From Pseudoruegeria sp. HB172150 (GTDB lineage: Bacteria; Pseudomonadota; Alphaproteobacteria; Rhodobacterales; Rhodobacteraceae), in the NCBI RefSeq assembly GCF_013184805.1, contig NZ_JAATNG010000001.1, forward strand, positions 682,001-746,000: a DNA stretch of 64,000 nt, given 5' to 3'. Below are positions 47,400 through 54,513 of the stretch, one piece after another. The number at the start of each line of letters is the position of its first letter. Position 1 is the first letter of the stretch. The notes under the pieces are model-generated. The model was not told the DNA's origin, did no database searches, and saw only the letters and a list, made by a program, of their open reading frames with translations. The translations under genes and the position numbers were made by a program.

Positions 47400-47460
47400 C
47401 TTGACAGTGGAAAGTTGAAACTTGACGCTGTAAAGATCATGAAATCTTGACGCTGTCAAG
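47400..47460. promoter_or_regulatory. Triple operator between DUF2306 and TetR genes
   Basis: Three related 15-bp elements: CTTGACAGTGGAAAG (47400), CTTGACGCTGTAAAG (47421) and CTTGACGCTGTCAAG (47446). The last is a perfect CTTGAC-N3-GTCAAG palindrome; the others keep the left arm and lose symmetry. Starts are 21 and 25 bases apart, about two helical turns. They contain TTGACA/TTGACG hexamers that could be -35 elements, so repressor binding would block promoters. Confidence 0.65.
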
Positions 47461-47482
47461 ATGGCTGGTAATCTGCCGGCAC

Positions 47483-48115
47483 ATGGACGCTGACCTGCAG
47501 AAAAAACCTCATCATCACGGCAACTTGCGCGAGGCGCTGGTGCTTGCCGGCCTGCAACTGCTGGAAGAAGGCGGGCCCGATGCGCTGACCCTGCGCAAAT
47601 GCGCGGCGCTGGCCGGCGTGTCGCACGCGGCGCCCGCACATCATTTCGACGGGCTTCACGGGCTGAAATGGGCGCTGGCGGAGGAAGGGTTCCGACGGTT
47701 CCGCAATTACATGGTCGATGCCGAGGTGACGGGCGAGCAGACGCCGCGCGGACGGATGAAAAGCATCTGCCGCGGATACCTGCATTTCGCCCGCGACAAC
47801 CGCGCCCTGTTCCAGCTGATCTTCGGGTTCGATGCCAAGGATGTTCCGGTGCGGCCGACGCGGGATGTCGGCTCTTTCGGCTACGAACCTCTGCGCCGCT
47901 GCTGCGCGCCCTTCATTCCCGACGACGTTCCGCGCGAAGTGATCGAGGCGCAGGTCTGGTCGCTGATCCACGGCTTTACCACGCTGTTCCTCGCCGGGCG
48001 GTTCTGGGCACTGGAGGATGCGCCCGAGGACGGCGCCTTCGATCAGGTCATGGCGCTGCTGGACCGTGTCGGCACCGCGCCCGAAAGCCTTGGAAATCCC
48101 GGCGATCCGTCGTAA
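47483..48115 (+). CDS. TetR family regulator
   Basis: A 210-residue TetR-type repressor. The N-terminal helix-turn-helix reads HHHGNLREALVLAGLQLLEE then LTLRKCAALAGVSHAAPAHHF, with a C-terminal ligand-binding domain of the WHG type. I chose the ATG at 47483 because a longer frame would begin inside the operator. Likely controls itself and the divergent DUF2306 gene. Confidence 0.86.
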   Translation: MDADLQKKPHHHGNLREALVLAGLQLLEEGGPDALTLRKCAALAGVSHAAPAHHFDGLHGLKWALAEEGFRRFRNYMVDAEVTGEQTPRGRMKSICRGYLHFARDNRALFQLIFGFDAKDVPVRPTRDVGSFGYEPLRRCCAPFIPDDVPREVIEAQVWSLIHGFTTLFLAGRFWALEDAPEDGAFDQVMALLDRVGTAPESLGNPGDPS

Positions 48116-48144
48116 CAGCCGGACCGGACTTCAAGGGATCCAGA

Positions 48145-48783
48145 ATGCTCACCGCGATCATCGATTACGATTCCGGCAACCTGCACTCGGCCGAAAAGGC
48201 GTTTCAGCGCATGGCGGCAGAGGCGGGCGCGGGCGAGGTCATCGTGACCTCGAAACCCGAGGATGTCGCGCGTGCCGACCGGATCGTCCTGCCCGGCGAC
48301 GGCGCCTTTCCCGCCTGCCGCCGCGCTCTGTTCGCGGTGGACGGCGTGGCTCAGGCGATGGAAGAGGCGGTGCTGGAAAAGGGCCGGCCCTTCATGGGGA
48401 TCTGCATCGGCATGCAGATGCTGGCGACGGCAGGCCACGAATACGAGAAAGTACCGGGCCTGAACTGGATCGGCGGCGACGTGGTCGAGATCGAGCCGCA
48501 CGATCCGGCGATGAAGGTGCCGCATATGGGCTGGAACGACCTGGTGATCGACCGGCCGCACGCGGTGCTGGACGGGATCGAAACCGGCGACCATGCCTAT
48601 TTCGTCCATTCCTACCACTTCCGCGTGGCCGATCCGGCGCATCTGCTGGCGCATTGCGATTACGGCGAAGCGGTCACTGCCATCGTCGGCCGCGACAACA
48701 TCGTCGGCACCCAGTTTCACCCGGAAAAGAGCCAGTCCGCCGGGTTGCGGCTGATCGAGAACTTCCTGACCTGGGCGCCCTGA
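48145..48783 (+). CDS. hisH: Imidazole glycerol phosphate synthase, glutaminase subunit
   Basis: HisH releases ammonia from glutamine for HisF. The 212-residue class I amidotransferase has IDYDSGNLHSAEKAF, the nucleophile Cys in GICIGMQML, and the His-Glu pair in GTQFHPEKSQ. It starts 29 bases after the TetR gene. Confidence 0.96.
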   Translation: MLTAIIDYDSGNLHSAEKAFQRMAAEAGAGEVIVTSKPEDVARADRIVLPGDGAFPACRRALFAVDGVAQAMEEAVLEKGRPFMGICIGMQMLATAGHEYEKVPGLNWIGGDVVEIEPHDPAMKVPHMGWNDLVIDRPHAVLDGIETGDHAYFVHSYHFRVADPAHLLAHCDYGEAVTAIVGRDNIVGTQFHPEKSQSAGLRLIENFLTWAP

Positions 48784-48789
48784 CGCCGG

Positions 48790-49179
48790 CTACTGCTGCC
48801 GGCGCCAGACGCCGCCTTCGCGGCAGATGCCCAGAACGCAGCCCGAAACCGACAGGTTGTCGCCGGACAGGATCAGCTTGGAATTGTAGGTCTTGTCACG
48901 GTCTGGCGCGTAGACCTTACCGCGATATTCGCCGCCGCCCTTTGGCACCGTATCCCAGATGATACGGCGGCCGACCTGCGGCGACTGAACCTCCTTGCCG
49001 GCGGGATCAAAGGCGCGGGTCAGCGTCCCGCACAGGCCGCCGCCGCAGGGCGTTACCTCGATCATGCCGGAATTGCCGTTATCGTCCGGCGCGGTCAGCC
49101 AGTTGCCTTCCAGCGGGTCGGCCAGTGCAGGCACCGATACGAGGGCGGCCAGCATGGCCGCCATTGCCAGTCGTTTCAT
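48790..49179 (-). CDS. DUF2147 exported protein, copy A
   Basis: A 129-residue protein with a signal peptide (MKRLAMAAMLAALVSVPALA) and a mature DUF2147 domain: GNWLTAPDDNGNSGMIEV, CGGGLCGTLTRAFD, GRRIIWD and a C-terminal GICREGGVWRR. Periplasmic, function unknown. Antisense to the his genes. An adjacent paralogue has the same layout. Confidence 0.85.
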   Translation of the reverse strand: MKRLAMAAMLAALVSVPALADPLEGNWLTAPDDNGNSGMIEVTPCGGGLCGTLTRAFDPAGKEVQSPQVGRRIIWDTVPKGGGEYRGKVYAPDRDKTYNSKLILSGDNLSVSGCVLGICREGGVWRRQQ

Positions 49180-49263
49180 GGATGTCCTCCCAGTCGTCGG
49201 GCGCAGTCTGCGGCAGCGGGGCACGGCGGCGCAAGACTGACGTAGCGCGCGGGAGGCGCGGGG

Positions 49264-49653
49264 CTATTCCACCCGGGTCCAGGCTTGCGTCTTGCAGAGG
49301 CCGATCGAGTTGCAGGCCCGAAGGTTCAGCCTGCTTCCGGTCGCTTGAAGCGTGACCGGAAAGGAACTGCCGATGATCGGTACATAGACGGTGCCGTTGC
49401 CCGTTGCGCCCTGCGCCGCGACATCCCACAGGATCCGGCGGCCGACATTCGGCGTCGTCACGGGATTGCCGCTGCTGTCATAGGCGCTGATCACCGTTCC
49501 GCACAGGGTTTGTCCGCAGGGCGTGATCTGTACATGGCCGACCTGATCCTTGCGGTCGGGTTCGGTCTGCCAGATGCCGGTCAGGCTGCCAGCCTGCGCC
49601 GGGGCGACGGCGAAGCCGATCAGAGTTGCGGCAAGAGCGACAGTCTTGTTCAT
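49264..49653 (-). CDS. DUF2147 exported protein, copy B
   Basis: A 129-residue paralogue of the neighbouring gene, also with a signal peptide (MNKTVALAATLIGFAVAPAQA) and the pattern GIWQTEPDRKDQVGHVQI, CGQTLCGTVISAYD, GRRILWD, then GLCKTQAWTR. Cysteine spacing is conserved between the copies, implying the same disulfides. Tandem duplication between hisH and hisA. Confidence 0.85.
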   Translation of the reverse strand: MNKTVALAATLIGFAVAPAQAGSLTGIWQTEPDRKDQVGHVQITPCGQTLCGTVISAYDSSGNPVTTPNVGRRILWDVAAQGATGNGTVYVPIIGSSFPVTLQATGSRLNLRACNSIGLCKTQAWTRVE

Positions 49654-49850
49654 TGTCTTTCTCCCCATTTTCCGTTTCTGCCGCACAGGCCGGACAGGCG
49701 CGCCATCCGCGGGCGACGTTGCGTCAGGAGTTAGCGCATTTGCGGTGAAGGCCAAATCGGGCGGAGAAACGAATTCGTGAGCAGAGGCGCGCCCTTGGCA
49801 ACCCGCATCCGGCGTGGCAAAGACCCCGCGCAGTGCAAGGAGGCCGCACC

Positions 49851-50573
49851 ATGATCCTGTTTCCCGCCATCGACCTGAAGGACGGCCAGTGCGTGCGCCT
49901 GCTGCGCGGCGAAATGGACGCGGCTACCGTGTTCAACGACGATCCGGCCGCGCAGGCGCTGGCGTTCCAGGAGGCGGGTTGTGAATGGCTGCACCTTGTC
50001 GACCTGAACGGCGCCTTTGCCGGAGAGCCGGTGAACGGAGCGGCTGTCGAGGCGATCCTGGCGGCGGTGTCGGTGCCGGCACAGCTGGGTGGCGGCATCC
50101 GCGACCTGGCGACCATCGAGATGTGGCTGGACAAGGGGTTGCAGCGGGTGATCCTTGGCACGGCGGCGGTGGAGAACCCGGAGCTGGTGCGCGAGGCGGC
50201 GGCGGCGTTTCCGGGGCACGTCGCGGTGGGGATCGATGCGCGGGGCGGCCGGGTGGCGACCAAGGGCTGGGCCGAGGAGACCGACGTGGAGGTGGTGGAC
50301 CTGGCGAAGCGGTTCGAGGATGTCGGCGTGTCGGCGATCATCTACACCGATATCGACCGGGACGGCGCGATGGGCGGCCCGAACGTCGAGGCGACGGCGG
50401 CGCTGGCGCGGGCGGTGCGGGTGCCGGTGATCGCCTCTGGCGGGGTGTCGTCGATCGACGACCTGAAGGCGCTGCGCGACAGCGGCGCGCCTTTGCATGG
50501 CGCGATCTCTGGCCGGGCGCTTTACGACGGTGCGATTGACCTGCAGGAGGCGCTGCGCATAATGCGGGCCTGA
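49851..50573 (+). CDS. hisA: ProFAR isomerase
   Basis: HisA isomerises ProFAR to PRFAR in histidine synthesis. The 240-residue TIM barrel has [17 protein letters not shown] with the catalytic Asp, VQLGGGIRD-type [22 protein letters not shown], and [17 protein letters not shown] precedes the ATG at 49851. Confidence 0.96.
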   Translation: MILFPAIDLKDGQCVRLLRGEMDAATVFNDDPAAQALAFQEAGCEWLHLVDLNGAFAGEPVNGAAVEAILAAVSVPAQLGGGIRDLATIEMWLDKGLQRVILGTAAVENPELVREAAAAFPGHVAVGIDARGGRVATKGWAEETDVEVVDLAKRFEDVGVSAIIYTDIDRDGAMGGPNVEATAALARAVRVPVIASGGVSSIDDLKALRDSGAPLHGAISGRALYDGAIDLQEALRIMRA

Positions 50574-50655
50574 TCCCCTCAGGCCGGAGCGCGCGGTGCG
50601 GAACGTCCATCTTTTCAATTCGATACGCGGTGCGGCCGCGATGGTGGCCTGAGCC

Positions 50656-51018
50656 GTGCTGGTTGGCGTTATGGAACTGGTGGCGGGGATCGTCCTGCTG
50701 GTCGTGGCGATCCGGGGCGGGGTGGCGCGGTTCCGGCTGATGTCGGTCATTGCGCGCTGGTGCCTTGGCGCGATGGGCGTCGTGCTGATTGCGGCGGCGG
50801 TCGTGTCGGCGCCCTACAGCCTGGGCTACTGCTCCGGCGGGCTGGACGCTCCGGCGGAATGTTCGGGCGTGGAGAGCGAGACGGCGAGCCTGCTGGCCGC
50901 GCTGACGTTGCTGGCGACGCTGGTGGCGGGGTATGCGGCGGCGGCGCTGGCGGTGGTGGCGCTGCTGGCGGAAACGGTGATGCGGATGCTCCGCAGGGCC
51001 GGCCCGTCGCGGCCCTGA
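50656..51018 (+). CDS. Small membrane protein between hisA and hisF
   Basis: A 120-residue hydrophobic protein with three or four transmembrane segments and a short loop with two Cys (YCSGGLDAPAECSG). I do not recognise it. The start is GTG at 50656, or ATG at 50671. It lies on the his strand with 82 and 63 base gaps, so it may be co-transcribed. Function unknown. Confidence 0.55.
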   Translation: MLVGVMELVAGIVLLVVAIRGGVARFRLMSVIARWCLGAMGVVLIAAAVVSAPYSLGYCSGGLDAPAECSGVESETASLLAALTLLATLVAGYAAAALAVVALLAETVMRMLRRAGPSRP

Positions 51019-51081
51019 CGCGCTGGCGTTCCGCGGAGATCCGGACTAACAGGACGCGAACCGCGCGAGGGACCGAGCCCC

Positions 51082-51843
51082 ATGCTGAAGACCCGCATCA
51101 TCCCCTGCCTCGACGTGGCCGACGGCCGCGTGGTTAAGGGTGTGAATTTCGTCGACCTGATCGATGCCGGCGACCCGGTGGAGGCCGCGCGCGCCTATGA
51201 CGCTGCGGGCGCGGACGAGCTGTGTTTCCTCGACATCCACGCCACGCATGAAAACCGCGGGACGATGTACGACCTGGCGACGCGCACGGCGGAGCAGTGC
51301 TTCATGCCGCTGACCATCGGCGGCGGTGTGCGGACGCCCGAGGATGTGCGCGCGCTGCTGCTGGCCGGGGCCGACAAGGTCAGCTTCAACTCGGCCGCGG
51401 TGGCCGACCCGGACGTGATCGCCCGCGCCGCCGACCGGTTCGGCAGCCAGTGCATCGTCTGCGCCATCGACGCCAAGACTGTGGAACCGGGCCGGTGGGA
51501 GATCTTCACTCATGGCGGCCGCCGCCCCACCGGCATCGACGCTGTGGACTTCGCGGTGACCATCGCGGGCAAGGGCGCGGGAGAGATCCTGCTGACCTCG
51601 ATGGACCGCGACGGGACCAAGCAGGGCTTCAACATCCCGCTGACCCGCGCCATCGCGGATGCGGTGGAGGTGCCGGTGATCGCGAGCGGCGGCGTCGGCA
51701 CGCTCGACCACCTGGTCGAAGGCGTGACCGAGGGCCACGCATCCGCCGTTCTGGCCGCCTCGATCTTCCATTTCGGCACCTACACGATCGGCGAAGCCAA
51801 GGCCCACATGGCCGCCGCCGGTATCCCGATGAGGATGACATGA
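51082..51843 (+). CDS. hisF: Imidazole glycerol phosphate synthase, cyclase subunit
   Basis: HisF uses ammonia from HisH to form imidazoleglycerol phosphate and AICAR. The 253-residue TIM barrel has [18 protein letters not shown] with the catalytic Asp, ITIGGG-type [26 protein letters not shown] with the second Asp, and [11 protein letters not shown]. It overlaps hisE by 4 bases. Confidence 0.97.
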   Translation: MLKTRIIPCLDVADGRVVKGVNFVDLIDAGDPVEAARAYDAAGADELCFLDIHATHENRGTMYDLATRTAEQCFMPLTIGGGVRTPEDVRALLLAGADKVSFNSAAVADPDVIARAADRFGSQCIVCAIDAKTVEPGRWEIFTHGGRRPTGIDAVDFAVTIAGKGAGEILLTSMDRDGTKQGFNIPLTRAIADAVEVPVIASGGVGTLDHLVEGVTEGHASAVLAASIFHFGTYTIGEAKAHMAAAGIPMRMT

Positions 51844-52154
51844 CCACGCTTTCCCGCCTCGCCGCCACCATCGAGGCCCGCAAGGGCGCCGATCCGGACA
51901 CGTCCTGGACCGCGAAGCTGCTGGCCAAGGGCCCGGAGAAATGCGCCGAGAAGTTCGGCGAGGAAGCGGTCGAGGCGATCATCGCCGCCGCCAAGGGCGA
52001 CCGCGAGAACCTGACGCGGGAAGCGGCTGACGTGCTCTATCACCTGCTCGTCATGCTGGCCGCGCGCGACGTGACGCTGGACGAGGTGATGGCGGAACTC
52101 GACCGCCGCGAAGGCACCTCCGGGCTGGCGGAGAAGGCGTCGCGAAACACGTAG
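51840..52154 (+). CDS. hisE: Phosphoribosyl-ATP pyrophosphatase
   Basis: HisE removes pyrophosphate from phosphoribosyl-ATP. The 104-residue protein has the MazG-like [14 protein letters not shown] and [14 protein letters not shown] helices with metal-binding acidic residues. Translation is coupled to hisF by ATGA. hisG, hisD, hisI and hisC are not in the window. Confidence 0.95.
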   Translation: MTTLSRLAATIEARKGADPDTSWTAKLLAKGPEKCAEKFGEEAVEAIIAAAKGDRENLTREAADVLYHLLVMLAARDVTLDEVMAELDRREGTSGLAEKASRNT

Positions 52155-52157
52155 CTG

Positions 52158-52205
52158 CTTCTTCTGGTCGCAAATATCCCGGGGGTTTGGGGGCAGAGCC
52201 CCCAA
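52158..52205 (+). repeat. Dispersed intergenic repeat, copy 5, with hairpin
   Basis: CTTCTTCTGGTC, then GCAAATATCCCGGGGG, then TTGGGGGC-AGA-GCCCCCAA, an 8-bp stem with a 3-base loop (52187-52205). It starts 4 bases after hisE. This and copy 3 are the fullest copies. Confidence 0.85.
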
Positions 52206-52251
52206 CCGCACGAAGTGCCGGAAAGAACGCGCCGAAGGCGCTCCGCTGTTT

Positions 52252-52725
52252 TCAGAGACGGGACGAGATGATGCCGGTCGCGATCCCGGCATTGCGCAGT
52301 TCGGAAAACAGGCGCTGATATTCCATCTTCGGGCACATGTTCTGGATCACGTCGATCCCCCGTGCCTCTGCCTTCGCCGCCGCCTCGGGGTGCGACACGC
52401 CGATCTGCATCCAGATCGTCTGCAGCTTCGGCAGGTGTTCCAGCGCCTCGTCGACGATTTCGGGCACGAATTCCGGGCGGCGGAAGATATCGACGAAATC
52501 GACATCCGCGTCCTTCGGGATCGAGGCAAGATCGGGATAGACGGTCTCGCCCAGCAGCGTGTCGCCCGCGTTGACCGGGTTGACCGGGATCACCCGGAAC
52601 CCCTTGAGCGACAGGTATCGGGCGACGTAATAACTCGGCCGGATCGGGTTCGGTGAAATGCCCACACCGGCAATCACGCGGGTGCGCTGAAGTATCTTTC
52701 GAAGATATGAATCGGAATAGGACAT
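52252..52725 (-). CDS. CoA-binding domain protein, YccU-like
   Basis: A 157-residue single-domain Rossmann protein of the CoA_binding_2 family: VIAGVGISPNPIRPSYYVARYLSLKGF, then VIPVNP and FVDIFRRPEFVPEIVDEAL. It probably binds CoA or an acyl-CoA; no enzymatic role is known. Convergent with hisE. Confidence 0.85.
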   Translation of the reverse strand: MSYSDSYLRKILQRTRVIAGVGISPNPIRPSYYVARYLSLKGFRVIPVNPVNAGDTLLGETVYPDLASIPKDADVDFVDIFRRPEFVPEIVDEALEHLPKLQTIWMQIGVSHPEAAAKAEARGIDVIQNMCPKMEYQRLFSELRNAGIATGIISSRL

Positions 52726-53109
52726 GGCTTTCCCATAGCATGTTCACAGGCACAAAAAAGCGCCCGAACCACGAAGGCCGGGCGCAAGTCACGGAACGAG
52801 GGACAGTGAATATGAACGCGAGTGTTCCGTACCCGCATTCAGGAATATAGATAGGATCGCACCAGCCGTTTTAAAGGTCACGTAATATCAGCGTTACCGC
52901 TGAGTTAAGTGGACTGCGGCCGGCTGCGCGAATGCGCGTTTAATAATTTGAAAAATATAAACAAATACCGCATCGCGAGGGCGCGATCCTGTCCGAAAAG
53001 GCTGGTCGACAGGAGGTGCGGCGCCACGGCTGGGCCGCCGTATAACGCGGCAAACGCGCAAAAATGCACAGGAATGGCCGGCTTTTTTGACGGATGAGGA
53101 AAGACTCGC
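52726..53109. other. Intergenic, AT-rich in part
   Basis: About 380 bases between the CoA-binding gene and rlmB. It has a small hairpin TCAGCG-TTAC-CGCTGA (52888-52903) without a T tract and an AT-rich stretch around 52940-52970 that is unusual for this GC-rich genome. No gene or RNA recognised. Confidence 0.4.
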
Positions 53110-53889
53110 CTAGGACCGCCGGCTCGCCGCATAGAGCGAGACCGCGGCGGCGTTGGAGACGTTCAGCGATCCGAACGCGCCCGCGAAGGGGATCCGCGCC
53201 AGCGCATCGCAGCTTTCGCGGGTCTTCTCGCGCAGACCCGGGCCCTCGGCCCCCAGAACAAGACCCAGCGGCCCCGGATGCGCGGCCAGAACCTCGTCCA
53301 GCGGCGCATCCGCCTCACCGGCCAGGCCGACCAGCGCATAGCCCATCTCGCGCAGTTCCTCCATCGCGCGGGCGAGGTTTGCGACGCGCAGGTAAGGCTG
53401 TCGTTCCAGCGCGCCGGACGCGGTCTTTGCTAGCGCCCCGGTCTCTGGCGCGGAATGGCGGGCGGTGGCGATGACGGCGCGGGCGCCGAAGACCTCGGCC
53501 GAGCGCAGGATGGCGCCCACGTTATGCGGATCGGTGACCCGGTCGAGCAGTACCACGAGCGGCGCCTCGCCGGGGCCGAAGCCGCAGGCATCCGCCGGTC
53601 TGCCCCAGTCGAGCGGCTTTACCTCCAGCGCCGCGCCCTGATGCACGGAGCCGGGGTCGAGCGGGGCCGGGAACCTGCGCGGATCGGCAATCTCGGGCTC
53701 GATGCCGCCGGCCGCCAGCGCGTCGCCCAGCCGGTCGGCGGCGTTCTTGGTCAGCACCAGCCGCAGCTTTTCCCGCGCCGGATTTTCCAGCGCGTCGCGC
53801 ACCGCGTGCAGCCCGAAGAGCCACACCGTCTCCGCCGCCGCGGCGCGCCTGCCGCGTTCCTTCTCGATCACCCATTTGGGTTTCTTCAT
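53110..53889 (-). CDS. rlmB: 23S rRNA (guanosine-2251 2'-O) methyltransferase
   Basis: RlmB methylates G2251 in the peptidyl-transferase P loop. The 259-residue SPOUT protein has an N-terminal substrate-binding domain (WLFGLHAVRDALENP) and the knot motifs LDRVTDPHNVGAILRSAEVFG, LVLGAEGPGL, and the C-terminal FGSLNVSNAAAVSLY. I placed the start at 53889 (MKKPKWVIEKERG). A longer in-frame reading would run into the tRNA-Tyr gene and is not protein. Confidence 0.93.
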   Translation of the reverse strand: MKKPKWVIEKERGRRAAAAETVWLFGLHAVRDALENPAREKLRLVLTKNAADRLGDALAAGGIEPEIADPRRFPAPLDPGSVHQGAALEVKPLDWGRPADACGFGPGEAPLVVLLDRVTDPHNVGAILRSAEVFGARAVIATARHSAPETGALAKTASGALERQPYLRVANLARAMEELREMGYALVGLAGEADAPLDEVLAAHPGPLGLVLGAEGPGLREKTRESCDALARIPFAGAFGSLNVSNAAAVSLYAASRRS

Positions 53890-54002
53890 CGCTCGGGCTC
53901 CCGGTTTCGCCGCGTCGTTCGTCATGCGACGCATGAGGCGGAACGGCAAGGGATTTAACGGTTGACGGTCCCCGGAGCTACGGATAATCAGCGCTCCACG
54001 TC

Positions 54003-54086
54003 GGGCGACGTGCTGCAAGGTGCGGCAGCGGACTGTAACTCCGCCGGGGAGACCCATGCCTGGTTCGATTCCAGGGTCGCCCACCA
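54003..54086 (+). tRNA. tRNA-Tyr (GTA)
   Basis: The 84-base gene has a 7-bp acceptor stem (GGGCGAC with GTCGCCC), an anticodon stem GCGGA/TCCGC around the loop CTGTAAC (anticodon GTA), a class II extra arm with GGG-GAGA-CCC, a T arm CCTGG-TTCGATT-CCAGG and an encoded 3' ACCA. The long extra arm and GTA identify tyrosine. The accessory cluster with YcaO/TfuA begins about 430 bases downstream. Confidence 0.93.
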
Positions 54087-54472
54087 TTCCCCCTCATTCC
54101 AATGACTTAGGCTGCAGGATGCAGTGGCGGGGCATTCGGTTTGCATGCCGACACTGCACCTTCCGGCCAGGAAAATTCTCTTGCAGCGGGCGGGTGCGGC
54201 GAACCTGCCTTCTTGCAGCAGGCGGGCTGATCCGGTTTCAGGGCCCCGAGGTCGGGTAGTGGTGCGGCCAGGGCGGTCGAGCGTGTCACTGTTCTGGTTG
54301 TTACAGACGCCGGGCCTTTACGGTACGGGCTGCGCGTTCCGGGGCGATCGCCAGACAGCGCATCGGGATTCGTTTGCCGACCGTTAGGTGATCGTGAAAA
54401 GTGGCGGATACGTGCGCTGTATTCGGATTGCGGCGGCGGGATGGTATTGACTGCGACTATTTCGACGCAGAG
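54087..54472. other. Intergenic between tRNA-Tyr and the YcaO cluster
   Basis: About 390 bases without a credible gene. It includes several short direct or inverted repeats around TTGCAGC (54182 and 54213) but nothing I can name. No integrase, attachment-site duplication of the tRNA 3' end, or IS remnant seen. Confidence 0.4.
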
Positions 54473-54501
54473 ACTGTAACTGCGCCAATTTCTGTTACAG
54501 T
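54473..54501. promoter_or_regulatory. Inverted repeat upstream of the metzincin-like gene
   Basis: ACTGTAAC (54473-54480) and GTTACAGT (54494-54501) are exact 8-bp complements with a 13-base spacer, ending 12 bases before the start codon. The size fits a dimeric regulator site overlapping a promoter. The cluster's own SARP-type regulator is a candidate, but such proteins usually bind direct repeats. Confidence 0.55.
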
Positions 54502-54513
54502 GATATTTCGCAG

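Noticed and set aside
47447-47482. Longer TetR start at 47447
   Set aside because: It would begin inside the palindromic operator and has no similarity to TetR N-termini.
53890-54087. N-terminal extension of rlmB starting at 54087
   Set aside because: The extension is the antisense of tRNA-Tyr; the rlmB family N-terminus begins at 53889.
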